NCBI GenBank assembly: GCA_017651185.1
Contig: JAGCDJ010000019.1
Span: 186,001-250,000, forward strand
Source of the DNA: Bacteroidales bacterium
GTDB taxonomy: Bacteria > Bacteroidota > Bacteroidia > Bacteroidales > ML635J-15
DNA length: 64,000 nucleotides
Direction: 5' to 3'
Of the stretch, positions 26,590 through 34,285 are shown piece after piece. Positions within the stretch are counted from its first letter, which is position 1. Each line of letters starts with the position of its first letter. The notes beneath the pieces are model-generated. The model ran no database searches, had not been told where the DNA came from, and was given only the letters and a program-made list of their open reading frames with translations. The position numbers were made by a program, and so were the translations under genes.

Positions 26590-26597
26590 CAAATTTA
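26590..26597 (-). promoter_or_regulatory. -7 promoter box of the 25881 FKBP gene
   Basis: Reads TAAATTTG on the minus strand, 20 bp before the start codon. Confidence 0.55.
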
Positions 26598-26654
26598 ATT
26601 CAAATATCATTCTTTCAACAAAATGAGTTTGTATTTTTATTAACAATTAACAAA

Positions 26655-26682
26655 AATGCCTACTGTTTGTGCAGTAGGCATT
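26655..26682 (-). terminator. intrinsic terminator of the TonB-like gene
   Basis: An 11-bp stem, AATGCCTACTG / CAGTAGGCATT, with a 6-nt loop and a T-rich end on the minus strand. Confidence 0.75.
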
Positions 26683-26705
26683 TAGATTGATTTTTTGTCG
26701 TTTTG

Positions 26706-27107
26706 TTACTTTGTGAAGTTGCAGTTTACCTGATAGTCCATAGGTACTGCCTTGCCATCCTTCATTGCAGGTGTCCAACCTTTCATTTTGCTTACAACCT
26801 TTACGGCTTCTGCATCAAGGTTTGGTTCGAGACTCTTTACTACCTTTACATTTGATACGGTACCGTCGGTATTAACAGTGAACCTTACTGTAACATCGCC
26901 TTCCTTTCCGCTTTTTATTGCTGCCATAGGATAGTCGACGTTCTTGTGTATAAATGTGTTGAGCGCTTTCTCTCCACCAGGATACATGGCGCATTTGTCA
27001 AATCCGCTAGCAACGGTTGACTTTACTTCCATTAATTCTTTCTTGTCCTGTGCAAAACCTGCGAAAGTGATGCAAGCCATAAGAATTGCGAAAATGTACT
27101 TCTTCAT
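26706..27107 (-). CDS. secreted TonB C-terminal-domain protein
   Basis: A 133-residue protein: a signal peptide (MKKYIFAILMACITFAGFAQ), then almost directly a TonB C-terminal fold: YPGGEKALNTFIHKNVDYP, GKEGDVTVRFTVNTDGTVSNVKVVKS, LDAEAVKVVSKMKGWTPA and the closing strand. There is no N-terminal anchor or Pro-rich spacer, so it cannot work as a classical ExbBD-coupled TonB unless a partner supplies them. Stand-alone secreted forms are common in Bacteroidota; their role is unclear. Confidence 0.85.
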   Translation of the reverse strand: MKKYIFAILMACITFAGFAQDKKELMEVKSTVASGFDKCAMYPGGEKALNTFIHKNVDYPMAAIKSGKEGDVTVRFTVNTDGTVSNVKVVKSLEPNLDAEAVKVVSKMKGWTPAMKDGKAVPMDYQVNCNFTK

Positions 27108-27136
27108 AATTGTGAAATTTATCGGTTAAAATAAAA

Positions 27137-28033
27137 CTATTCGTATTTTTTGCCAGTTTCGGTTGTTGTTGTGTTCAAACTTTCGTACTTGTCCAAACGT
27201 TTTGTCTTCCAACGGAAACCTACTGTTGCCATAGCGTAGATATCTTTTCTCCACGAACCTGTATCGTATGAGTGGAAACCAATTTCCGGCTTAATGTAAA
27301 GTAGGAAACGAGGGTGACCAACTTCGAATGCTATTGCAGCAGCAGCGAAGAATGGGGACTTTGTTGCCTTTTGGTTGTTTTGTTCTTGTTCCGTTCTGTA
27401 TTCAGACTTGCCTACATCGAAAGAACCAACCTTAAAACCGGCAGTAAAGTTGATAGGACTGCGCTTGAACAAAGTCCATTCGTATGTGAAATATACCTTG
27501 TTGAGGTTGCAGTTTGACTTGCCTAATGTACCAATTACAGTTCCCAAGTTTCTGAGATTGAGCATTAAGGTCTTGTCGCCACCAATTCCCAAGCGATGGT
27601 GTTTGAATTGTACCATAACTTCGAACTCTGCGTTCAACATACCACCAGTACTGATAATGTCGGTTGAAATCAATGCACCAGCACTAATACCGCCACCAAT
27701 AATGAAATGGTCGAGTGTGACGTTTGATGTTTTGGCTGCAGTGGATGTACTGTCGTTGCTCGGCGTGTAGGTTGTTGTGCTGCTAGTTGTCGAACTAGTA
27801 TTTGTGTCCGTAGTGCTTGTTCCGGCAGGTGTGCTTGGATTTCCTTTTGTAGCCGTTGAACCGTTGCTGTCACCATTTGAATTTGTCGTTGTGCTCTTTG
27901 GCGACGTTGATATTACAGTTACCTTTCCGCTGCCTGATGAATTTGAGGCAGGTTTCTTAGTTTCGGTCGATTGCGCAAATGCAATAGTTACAGCAAGCAT
28001 TAAAATGCAAAAAACTGATAATATTTTTCTCAT
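27137..28033 (-). CDS. predicted outer-membrane protein with Ser/Thr-rich linker
   Basis: A 298-residue protein: signal peptide (MRKILSVFCILMLAVTIAFAQ), a low-complexity Ser/Thr/Asn/Gly-rich linker of ~85 residues, then ~180 residues with alternating beta pattern (LDHFIIGGGISAGALIST, YFTYEWTLFKRSPINFTAGFKVG, ATVGFRWKTKRLD), which fits a small outer-membrane barrel. The Ser/Thr linker could be O-glycosylated, as known in Bacteroides, but no D(S/T)-based motif stands out. I do not recognise a named family. Confidence 0.6.
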   Translation of the reverse strand: MRKILSVFCILMLAVTIAFAQSTETKKPASNSSGSGKVTVISTSPKSTTTNSNGDSNGSTATKGNPSTPAGTSTTDTNTSSTTSSTTTYTPSNDSTSTAAKTSNVTLDHFIIGGGISAGALISTDIISTGGMLNAEFEVMVQFKHHRLGIGGDKTLMLNLRNLGTVIGTLGKSNCNLNKVYFTYEWTLFKRSPINFTAGFKVGSFDVGKSEYRTEQEQNNQKATKSPFFAAAAIAFEVGHPRFLLYIKPEIGFHSYDTGSWRKDIYAMATVGFRWKTKRLDKYESLNTTTTETGKKYE

Positions 28034-28167
28034 ATTCCTTTATTATAAAAGTAGACTCCTGATTACAAAAAATTATATTTGCTCTGCTCTTCAATGCACG
28101 GAGTCATTTTATGCACTAAATTGCAAAAGCGAAATTATATATTCAATAATGATGCCATAATTTTCTG

Positions 28168-28175
28168 CAAAGGTA
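28168..28175 (-). promoter_or_regulatory. -7 promoter box of the 27137 gene
   Basis: Reads TACCTTTG on the minus strand, giving a leader of ~125 nt. Confidence 0.5.
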
Positions 28176-28205
28176 ATAGTATTTTTTATATAATTATAAA
28201 ATAAT

Positions 28206-28231
28206 AAAAAAAGCCGAATTTCTTCGGCTTT
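28206..28231 (-). terminator. intrinsic terminator of the FKBP gene pair
   Basis: AAGCCGAA / TTCGGCTT with a 4-nt loop, followed by a T-run on the minus strand. Confidence 0.82.
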
Positions 28232-28235
28232 CAAA

Positions 28236-28937
28236 TTATTTAATTTCAAGTAGTTCCACTTCGAAAATCAGTGCCGAGTATGGTTTGATGATTTCACCAG
28301 CACCACGGTCTCCATATCCGAGTTGATAGGGGATGTACAGTTTGTACTTGGAACCTACGCTCATGAGTTGCAGACCTTCAGTCCATCCTGCAATAACACG
28401 GTTGAGAGGAAATTCTGCTGGTTCGCCTCTGTCGTAAGAACTATCGAAAGTTGTGCCGTCGATTGTCGTTCCCTTGTAGTGAACTTTTACAACATCGGTT
28501 GCTGCGGGCTTCTTGCCTTTGCCTTCGGTAATTACTTCGTACTGCAATCCGCTTTCGGTGGTCTTTACTTCGGGACGTTTTGCGTTTTCAGCAAGGAAAT
28601 TTTCACCGGACGCTTTTACTTCTTCATATTGTTTTGCTTGTTCCCTTTGCTGTTCTTCCTGCTTTTTTGTGAAGAATTGCATGATAACCTGTTCTTCCTG
28701 TTCTTCTGTGAGTAATGCCGTACCGTTGACCATATCGTTGAATGCCATTTGGACTATTGCCGAGTCGGTTTCGTTGTTGAGGTTGTCGCCTTCATACATG
28801 TCGTACAGGCGCATTCCGATGGCGTAGCTCAATGAGTCCTCGGTATTTTTCAGTTCTACCTTTGCACTTTCCTTGTTGCAAGAAATCATTGCCATAGATG
28901 CAATGGCGGCAAACAATATTACACTTATTCTTTTCAT
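28236..28937 (-). CDS. FKBP-type peptidyl-prolyl isomerase, lipoprotein
   Basis: A 233-residue protein with a lipoprotein signal ([10 protein letters not shown], Cys near 20). The N-terminal helical dimerisation region is followed by a Lys/Glu/Gln-rich helix ([17 protein letters not shown]) and a complete FKBP domain: [71 protein letters not shown]. The catalytic-pocket residues expected in active FKBPs are present. It lies 21 nt after the very similar 28959 gene, so the pair arose by tandem duplication and is co-transcribed. Confidence 0.93.
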   Translation of the reverse strand: MKRISVILFAAIASMAMISCNKESAKVELKNTEDSLSYAIGMRLYDMYEGDNLNNETDSAIVQMAFNDMVNGTALLTEEQEEQVIMQFFTKKQEEQQREQAKQYEEVKASGENFLAENAKRPEVKTTESGLQYEVITEGKGKKPAATDVVKVHYKGTTIDGTTFDSSYDRGEPAEFPLNRVIAGWTEGLQLMSVGSKYKLYIPYQLGYGDRGAGEIIKPYSALIFEVELLEIK

Positions 28938-28958
28938 CTTACACCTATAAATAAAATG

Positions 28959-29645
28959 TTATTTCTTAATTTCAAGTAGTTCAACTTCGAAAATCAAGGT
29001 TTCGAATGGTTTTATGTCCTGACCAGCACCGCGTTCGCCGTAAGCAAGGTTGTAAGGGATATAGAATTTGTACTTTGAACCTACGCTCATAAGTTGCAAG
29101 CCTTCTGTCCAACCTGCGATTACACGGTTAAGTGGGAATTCGGCTGGTGTGCCACGGTCGTACGAACTGTCGAAAACCTTACCTGCGATGGTTGTACCCT
29201 TGTAGTGAACCTTGACGGTGTTTGTTGCTGCAGGCTTGTCGCCCTTGCCTTCGGTGATGACTTCGTACTGCAAGCCACTGGCTGTTGTCTTAACTTCCTT
29301 GCGCTTAGCGTTTTCGGCAAGGAACTTTTCGCCTTCTTCAATCTTTCCCTTGTTGTCTTCCTTCTGCTTCTTGGTAAAGAAGGCTTCGAGGGTTTCTTCG
29401 TACTGGTGGTGGTCAAGTGCCGATTTTCCATTGATTTCATCTTCGAGACCTTGCTTTACAAGTTCGAGGTTGATGTTAGTGAGGTTACCCTGTGCGAGAG
29501 CTTGTCCAAACTGCATTCCGATTGCGTATGCTGCGGAATCTTCCAAAGTTTTCAATTCGATATTTTTCACTTTCTTTTGGGATTTGCATGGCAGTGCTAC
29601 TGCGAGCACGAGTGCCATAGTTAATAATAATGATAATTTACGCAT
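28959..29645 (-). CDS. FKBP-type peptidyl-prolyl isomerase, exported
   Basis: A 228-residue protein. The signal peptide ends near VALPCKSQKK; the Pro before the Cys does not make a good lipobox, so this copy may be soluble in the periplasm. Helical N-terminal region, charged helix, then an FKBP domain almost identical to the 28236 paralogue ([44 protein letters not shown]). First gene of the two-gene operon. Confidence 0.92.
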   Translation of the reverse strand: MRKLSLLLTMALVLAVALPCKSQKKVKNIELKTLEDSAAYAIGMQFGQALAQGNLTNINLELVKQGLEDEINGKSALDHHQYEETLEAFFTKKQKEDNKGKIEEGEKFLAENAKRKEVKTTASGLQYEVITEGKGDKPAATNTVKVHYKGTTIAGKVFDSSYDRGTPAEFPLNRVIAGWTEGLQLMSVGSKYKFYIPYNLAYGERGAGQDIKPFETLIFEVELLEIKK

Positions 29646-29651
29646 AATTTA

Positions 29652-29659
29652 CAAATTTA
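29652..29659 (-). promoter_or_regulatory. -7 promoter box of the FKBP gene pair
   Basis: Reads TAAATTTG on the minus strand, 7 bp before the start codon; divergent from the kinase promoter at 29719. Confidence 0.45.
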
Positions 29660-29718
29660 AAGATTGCAAAGTAAGGGAAAATGTTTGGAATAGCGATGGA
29701 AAAAAGAATGGTATTTTT

Positions 29719-29726
29719 TATTTTTG
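29719..29726 (+). promoter_or_regulatory. -7 promoter box of the first LytS-type kinase gene
   Basis: TATTTTTG, 17 bp before ATG 29743. The frame is open far upstream, but only because it runs antisense through the FKBP gene. Confidence 0.6.
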
Positions 29727-29742
29727 CAAAAAATTAAATGAA

Positions 29743-30972
29743 ATGAAAAATTTTCTAAAAGAAGCGTTGTCATTTATTTGCGTAGTAATATACATATTAA
29801 TGTTTATTTTTTCGTTGGGTTTCCTTTATGAGGCAATAAAAGCCAATGCTATTTCATGGATTTGTATTCTTTCTGTTGTTGTGGTTGCGCTTGCTGCACT
29901 GGCAATTTTCCTGTTTATAAAAAATAAAAAGTTCGCAAAAACTGCACTTTATTTTATTTATCATGCGTTGGGCCTCATTTTGTTTATGGGTTTGCTACAC
30001 TTTATGTATTATTCTGTAATGAACAATTCTATTTTATGGATTTTCATTCTCTTGGTAGTCATAGTTGTGTTTGTGGCATTACCAATTGTCCTGTATAAAA
30101 AAAGTAATAAATTCAAAAATTATGTCCTAAAGCATAAAGGTATGTTATTGAGTGTATTATTGTTCCTGTTTGTGCAATTTGTGAAATTTGCTGTTAGAGG
30201 CGATGGCATTATGAGAGATCCAATATTGTGGAACTGGATTATTGGAATTTTATTTTCTGTTTCATTGATAGTTGCGGTTGTATATGTAGCAAAGTATAGA
30301 AAGATTAGGGATGATAATTTGAAACTTCAAATAGAACCGCACACGATGCGGAATGCAATTGAAAGCATTAGGGTAAAAATCAAAGAAATATCTAAAGATA
30401 TAAATGGACGTATGTCTGATAGTCAAGAAGACCGTGCCTTAAAGTCGAAGATAAACAGTCTGCGTTACGAGATGGAAAGTGCATGCGACTTTCTGTCGGA
30501 AATTGCCGAGGACAATTCGCAAGAAAAAAATATGAACACCATTTACGATGAACTGGAAAATGTAAAGAAGTATTTGGATTTCAAGACTAACGGCAATTTG
30601 TGGAATGTGTCGTTTGATGTTAGGTTAGCAGACAATAAGAAAGGTAAGAAGGATAATATATTTGAAATACCGTCAAGGATAACGACACCAATGATTGAGA
30701 ACGCCTTCAAGCACGGTGATGTTAATGCACCTGATTTCTTGTCAGTTTCCTTTGTGCAGGATGGCGAAAAATATATGATTGAGATTAAAAATCGGATTAT
30801 ACAGGATGGCGTACGGCAAACAAGGAGAGGTGGTCTTGGAATTCAAAACATGAAGCGAAGAATCGAACTTTATTCTGAAAATATTGGTTCGAGCAACATA
30901 GCATTGTTGGAGAATGAGAATAAAGGGGATTTCTACTATTCCAGACTGACTTTTCAAAATACTAGAGAATGA
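29743..30972 (+). CDS. LytS/YehU-type membrane sensor histidine kinase
   Basis: A 409-residue protein from ATG 29743 (MKNFLKEALSFICVVIYIL). Five or six hydrophobic segments fill residues ~5-185. The phospho-acceptor region reads EPHTMRNAIES near 197-207, an altered version of the PHFLFN motif of LytS-type kinases. A helical stretch leads to an HATPase domain: TPMIENAFKHGD (N box) and GGLGIQNMKRRIELY (G box). No extracellular or ligand-binding domain is visible. It heads a series of three related kinase genes and a LytTR regulator, its likely partner. Confidence 0.85.
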   Translation: MKNFLKEALSFICVVIYILMFIFSLGFLYEAIKANAISWICILSVVVVALAALAIFLFIKNKKFAKTALYFIYHALGLILFMGLLHFMYYSVMNNSILWIFILLVVIVVFVALPIVLYKKSNKFKNYVLKHKGMLLSVLLFLFVQFVKFAVRGDGIMRDPILWNWIIGILFSVSLIVAVVYVAKYRKIRDDNLKLQIEPHTMRNAIESIRVKIKEISKDINGRMSDSQEDRALKSKINSLRYEMESACDFLSEIAEDNSQEKNMNTIYDELENVKKYLDFKTNGNLWNVSFDVRLADNKKGKKDNIFEIPSRITTPMIENAFKHGDVNAPDFLSVSFVQDGEKYMIEIKNRIIQDGVRQTRRGGLGIQNMKRRIELYSENIGSSNIALLENENKGDFYYSRLTFQNTRE

Positions 30973-31031
30973 GCAAAATAAAATTATAGGGAGTTGAAAA
31001 ATATGTTTGAAGTACTAAATATTTATTGTAT

Positions 31032-31733
31032 ATGGAAATTGTGTTAGGGATTAGTGCGGGGATTAATGTCGTGCTATTGATATGGTGCTTTATTTCAAGA
31101 AGGAAAAGAAAGATACTTAAACGTGAAAAAAATGAGTTGATATTGGGATTCCAATCTTATCCACATATTGTAAGGAATAAAATCGACGATTTGTCTGAAA
31201 GAACCAATAGTTTGAAAGATAAGGTGAATGCATTGTATGAGGAGATAAACAGCGTGTCGGATTATCTCGGTGAGATGGCGTATGGCGATGTAGGTTCGCA
31301 GGAAGAGACTCTAATACCAATATCCGAAGAGATTGCCATGATGAGAAATTACGTTAAGACATCGTGTGAACAGAGTTATGACAATATTGTTATAAATGTA
31401 GATGATAAGATAACGGATTCCGATTTTAAGTTGCCGGACCAGATTACTGTTTCTATGATAGAGAATGCATTCAAGCATGGTGATACTTTTGCTCCTGACT
31501 TTATGAAGATTGACATAACCGAAAAGAAAAATGGCAGTTATGAAATAATTGTTAGGAATAAAATAAAGGCAGATGGGATTACAAAAAAAAGAGAGTTGTC
31601 GGGTCTTGGCATTAAGAATATGAAGGAAAGAATTGCAAATTATAACGAATACAACTATGAGTATAAGGGTAGTTTGCACACTACAAATAAAAGGGGATAT
31701 TTTTACTTTAAGTTGTTGTTTGAAAAGATATAG
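31032..31733 (+). CDS. small LytS-type histidine kinase with one membrane segment
   Basis: A 233-residue protein from ATG 31032 (MEIVLGISAGINVVLLIWCF). One N-terminal membrane segment, a basic linker, the altered phospho-acceptor motif YPHIVRNKIDD near residue 50, a coiled-coil stretch with LKDKVNALYEEINSVSDYL, then the HATPase domain with VSMIENAFKHGDTFAPDF and SGLGIKNMKERIANY. It is a shortened paralogue of the 29743 kinase, without a sensor domain. It may sense through its membrane segment or act with the neighbouring kinases. Confidence 0.83.
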   Translation: MEIVLGISAGINVVLLIWCFISRRKRKILKREKNELILGFQSYPHIVRNKIDDLSERTNSLKDKVNALYEEINSVSDYLGEMAYGDVGSQEETLIPISEEIAMMRNYVKTSCEQSYDNIVINVDDKITDSDFKLPDQITVSMIENAFKHGDTFAPDFMKIDITEKKNGSYEIIVRNKIKADGITKKRELSGLGIKNMKERIANYNEYNYEYKGSLHTTNKRGYFYFKLLFEKI

Positions 31734-31761
31734 ACGATGATAATATTGTTTATGAAAATGT

Positions 31762-31769
31762 TATTTTTG
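31762..31769 (+). promoter_or_regulatory. -7 promoter box before the truncated kinase and response regulator
   Basis: TATTTTTG, 22 bp before ATG 31791. Confidence 0.55.
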
Positions 31770-31790
31770 TGGGAATGAAATGTTAGCGAT

Positions 31791-32048
31791 ATGGGAATAG
31801 TGTTAGGAATTATTGGCGGATTGATATTGATACGATGGCTTTATTTGGCTGTAAAGTGCAATAGACTAGAGCATGAAAAAAAGGACTTGATATTGAAATA
31901 TAAGGCGCTTCCGCATACAATGAGGAATAAAATAGAGAATTATCGTATTCAGACAAAGGATTTGAAGAAGATGACTGATGAATTGTGCGATGAGATTAAC
32001 AATTTATCGGATTTCATCGGTGAGGATGGGAATGGCGTATGGAAATAA
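31791..32048 (+). pseudogene. truncated LytS-type kinase, HATPase domain missing
   Basis: An 85-residue frame: one membrane segment (GIVLGIIGGLILIRWLYLAV), LPHTMRNKIENY, and the coiled coil ending NNLSDFIGEDGNGVWK. It aligns with the first third of the 31032 kinase. A shift by one frame near 32020-32035 restores a GMAYGN segment matching MAYGD of the paralogue, but stops follow soon and ~500 bp of HATPase sequence is absent. It is either a remnant or a short protein kept to dimerise with the intact kinases. It has its own promoter and lies directly before the regulator gene. Confidence 0.7.
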
Positions 32049-32078
32049 TGTTAATGTAATTTATTAAAAGAGATAAGC

Positions 32079-32819
32079 ATGGCAAAAATAAGATTGGCAG
32101 TAGTCGAGGACAAGCAGCGTTTCCTTGACGATAGATGCGAGAACCTTGAAGAAATAAAGGCGGAATGTGATATTGAAGTTGTGATAAAGGCACATGATGA
32201 GGATGAATTTTTTTCTGAGTATAATAAAAATCCAGATAATGTTGATGCTTTAATATTAGATATAGAACTAATTGACGAATATGGAGGCCTTCAGATAGCG
32301 GAGGATGTAAGGAAACCGACTTTGTTTGTAAGTGGAAATAATGCAAAGTATTTGAAAAACATAGAGGATTTAAGCGACAGAATCGATGTTGTCATGCTTA
32401 TTAGCAAACCTATGTCAGATGAAAAGTTCAAGAACAAGGTTAGAAGTTTCTGTAATGAAATAAGGATGCATCAGTTCCACAATCAGATGCTTGCATTCAA
32501 GAGGAATGGAATGCCTGTAAGGATTCCTGCCAAGGATATTGTCTTTCTGGAGTCAGTGTCGGATGGTTCGAACAACAAGATGATATATTTCAAAAAAGAT
32601 ATGCCTTTGCAACTGAATGACTTCAGTTTTTCAAGGATTGCAGAATGGAGTTTGGGTACGGTGTCGATAGTTCAAATTAGTAAAAGTTGCTATGTAAACA
32701 AGGAGCATATTGAAAGCAAGGAGCAAAATGAAATCAAGGTGTCTTATAAGAATGATGGCGGAAAAATGGTTGCTAAAACCCTGACAGTTTCTCCAAATTA
32801 TGTAAAAAATATACGGTAA
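32079..32819 (+). CDS. LytTR-family response regulator
   Basis: A 246-residue protein. The receiver domain has an acidic pair at VVED near residue 9, the phospho-acceptor Asp at ~61 in ALILDIEL, and the conserved Lys in ISKPMSD near 110. The C-terminal LytTR DNA-binding domain begins near 140 with IPAKDIVFLES and includes VQISKSCYVNKEHI. Such regulators bind paired direct repeats about 21 bp apart. It is transcribed with the kinase genes upstream. The repeat array just downstream (32862-33038) is its most likely target, possibly also those at 34867, 35343 and 36012. Confidence 0.9.
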   Translation: MAKIRLAVVEDKQRFLDDRCENLEEIKAECDIEVVIKAHDEDEFFSEYNKNPDNVDALILDIELIDEYGGLQIAEDVRKPTLFVSGNNAKYLKNIEDLSDRIDVVMLISKPMSDEKFKNKVRSFCNEIRMHQFHNQMLAFKRNGMPVRIPAKDIVFLESVSDGSNNKMIYFKKDMPLQLNDFSFSRIAEWSLGTVSIVQISKSCYVNKEHIESKEQNEIKVSYKNDGGKMVAKTLTVSPNYVKNIR

Positions 32820-32861
32820 ATATTGCTGGAAAATATGGATTGGGGCAATGACTTGATGTTT

Positions 32862-33038
32862 TTGCCCTTTTTTTGTTGCCCGAATTTAAGTCTCGTTGCC
32901 CCCTGACAGTATTTCATTGCCCAATGAAATAGCATTATGGATATTTTGTTGCTCAAAAATAGCCTTTTATTGCTGTTTTATGTGTATTTCGTTGCTTTGG
33001 TGAGTTGTTGATTATTAATTAGTTAGAACTTTCATTGC
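32862..33038 (+). promoter_or_regulatory. array of direct repeats WTTYRTTGCY, candidate LytTR operators
   Basis: TTGC cores lie at 32862, 32876, 32896, 32917, 32949, 32970, 32992 and 33035. Most have the context TTT(C/T)(G/A)TTGC(C/T). Spacings from 32876 on are 20, 21, 32, 21, 22 and 43 bp, mostly one or two helical repeat pairs of ~21. This is the direct-repeat geometry that LytTR domains bind. The array fills the otherwise non-coding stretch between the response regulator and the viperin gene. Confidence 0.6.
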
Positions 33039-33060
33039 TTTTCATGCCATTTCACAGGGC

Positions 33061-33082
33061 AATATTAGTCCATGGTAATATT
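33061..33082. promoter_or_regulatory. inverted repeat AATATTA...TAATATT before the viperin promoter
   Basis: A 7-bp inverted repeat with an 8-bp spacer, directly upstream of the -7 box at 33089. Possible operator of a dimeric regulator. Confidence 0.35.
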
Positions 33083-33088
33083 CTGAGG

Positions 33089-33096
33089 TTCTTTTG
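33089..33096 (+). promoter_or_regulatory. weak -7 promoter box of the viperin gene
   Basis: TTCTTTTG differs from TAnnTTTG by one base and has no clear -33 TTG, so it may need activation. It lies exactly 54 bp downstream of the last TTGC repeat (33035). Confidence 0.45.
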
Positions 33097-33119
33097 CTGT
33101 GTAAACATTTAAAAATTAT

Positions 33120-34274
33120 ATGGCTATGACAACAACAGAAAAAATTTCAACGGTTAACTACCATTTAGTTAAGGGGTGTAATTACGGATGCAAGTTTTGC
33201 TTTGCAAATTTCAACGATGTGAAAAAGCAAGTTCCATTCAAGGCGCAGAAGAGAATGCTGGAGATCATTGCGGCGCAGAAGTACGTCAGAAAAATTAATT
33301 TCGTTGGAGGTGAACCGACTTTGCTTGGCAAAAGGTTGGTGGATTTGGTAAAGTATGCGAGCAAATTGGGCTTGACAACCAGTGTGACGACAAACGGAAG
33401 TCTAATTGACAGCAGATGGGTAAAAGAAATTTCAAGTTACTTGGACATACTTACGGTTAGTATCGACAGTGCAACCGATGAGATTAACCGTTTGTCGGGG
33501 CGTTGTTCAAAAAAGGAAGAATTACCGACATTGGCGCATTATGAGGAATTGGCTTCGGCATGTCACAAGTATGGTGTAAACCTAAAGATTAACACCGTAG
33601 TGTCAAAGTTTAACAAAGACGAGAATCTTGCCTTGTTTATCAATAAGTTGAATCCAATAAGGTGGAAGATTTTTCAGGCTTTGCGAGTAGAGGGAGAAAA
33701 CGATGCCAATTTTGGTCAGTGCGAAGTTAGCGATGCCGAATACGCAGAATATTGTAATCGTCAGATTGCTAGTGTTGCAAATAAAAGTATAGTCGTGGTT
33801 GAGACGAACGATTTGATGCGTGGTTCGTATCTTATGATAAATCCAGAAGGTTGTTTTTTTGACAATACAAATGGCGGATATACTACTTCGCAGAAGATTG
33901 CAGAAGTTGGATTTGAAAAAGCCTTGTCGCAAATAAACTACAGTGCCGAAAAGTTTGTAAAGCGTAACGGAGAATACGAGGTGGGCAATAAAAATGATAA
34001 GTCGGGTCTGTATGTGAAGACCCGACATTTCAGAAAACGCCAAAGGGAACGCAATGTTTCCGATATGGAAGTTGACGCGGTGTTAAGCAATATCAAGTGT
34101 TCTTTTGCCGGAAAAGTCTTGATTGTGGTAGGAAAGTCTTTTATGAAGTTGAACCATATAAGAATACAGCATAAAAATTTGGTAGTTATGTTGGACAGGT
34201 TTGTGCTCGTAACGGTGTTTTTCTGTGAAAACCTCTGTGAATTGAAAACAAAAAATCGAATAGTACTTCTTTAA
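33120..34274 (+). CDS. prokaryotic viperin (radical SAM nucleotide dehydratase) with DUF4258-like C-terminal extension
   Basis: A 384-residue protein. The radical SAM cluster is CNYGCKFC at Cys20, Cys24 and Cys27, followed by NFVGGEPTLL. The core then tracks viperin: VNYHLVKGCNYGCKFCF, TTNGSLIDSRW, SYLDILTVSIDS, LKINTVVSKFN, LNPIRWKIFQALRVEGEN, and the C-terminal INYSAEKFVKRNGEY, equivalent to the FLKRGGKY end of animal viperin. Viperins turn CTP, GTP or UTP into 3'-deoxy-3',4'-didehydro nucleotides that block viral polymerases. Residues ~300-384 are an extra domain (TRHFRKRQRERNVSDMEVDAVL ... LVVMLDRFVLVTVFF in part) like DUF4258. No nucleotide kinase gene is adjacent. A LytTR gene follows after 11 nt. 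Confidence 0.9.
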   Translation: MAMTTTEKISTVNYHLVKGCNYGCKFCFANFNDVKKQVPFKAQKRMLEIIAAQKYVRKINFVGGEPTLLGKRLVDLVKYASKLGLTTSVTTNGSLIDSRWVKEISSYLDILTVSIDSATDEINRLSGRCSKKEELPTLAHYEELASACHKYGVNLKINTVVSKFNKDENLALFINKLNPIRWKIFQALRVEGENDANFGQCEVSDAEYAEYCNRQIASVANKSIVVVETNDLMRGSYLMINPEGCFFDNTNGGYTTSQKIAEVGFEKALSQINYSAEKFVKRNGEYEVGNKNDKSGLYVKTRHFRKRQRERNVSDMEVDAVLSNIKCSFAGKVLIVVGKSFMKLNHIRIQHKNLVVMLDRFVLVTVFFCENLCELKTKNRIVLL

Positions 34275-34285
34275 AAGTTTTGGAT

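Noticed and set aside
32862..33038. The regular TTGC repeats as a CRISPR array
   Set aside because: Repeat units are only ~10 bp and diverged; intervals are ~21 bp without unique 30-bp spacers and no cas gene is near.
33120..34274. Radical SAM enzyme maturing the nearby micro-ORF peptides as RiPP precursors
   Set aside because: The sequence is viperin throughout; there is no SPASM domain or RiPP recognition element, and the peptides lack Cys. I cannot fully exclude a link, but nothing supports it.
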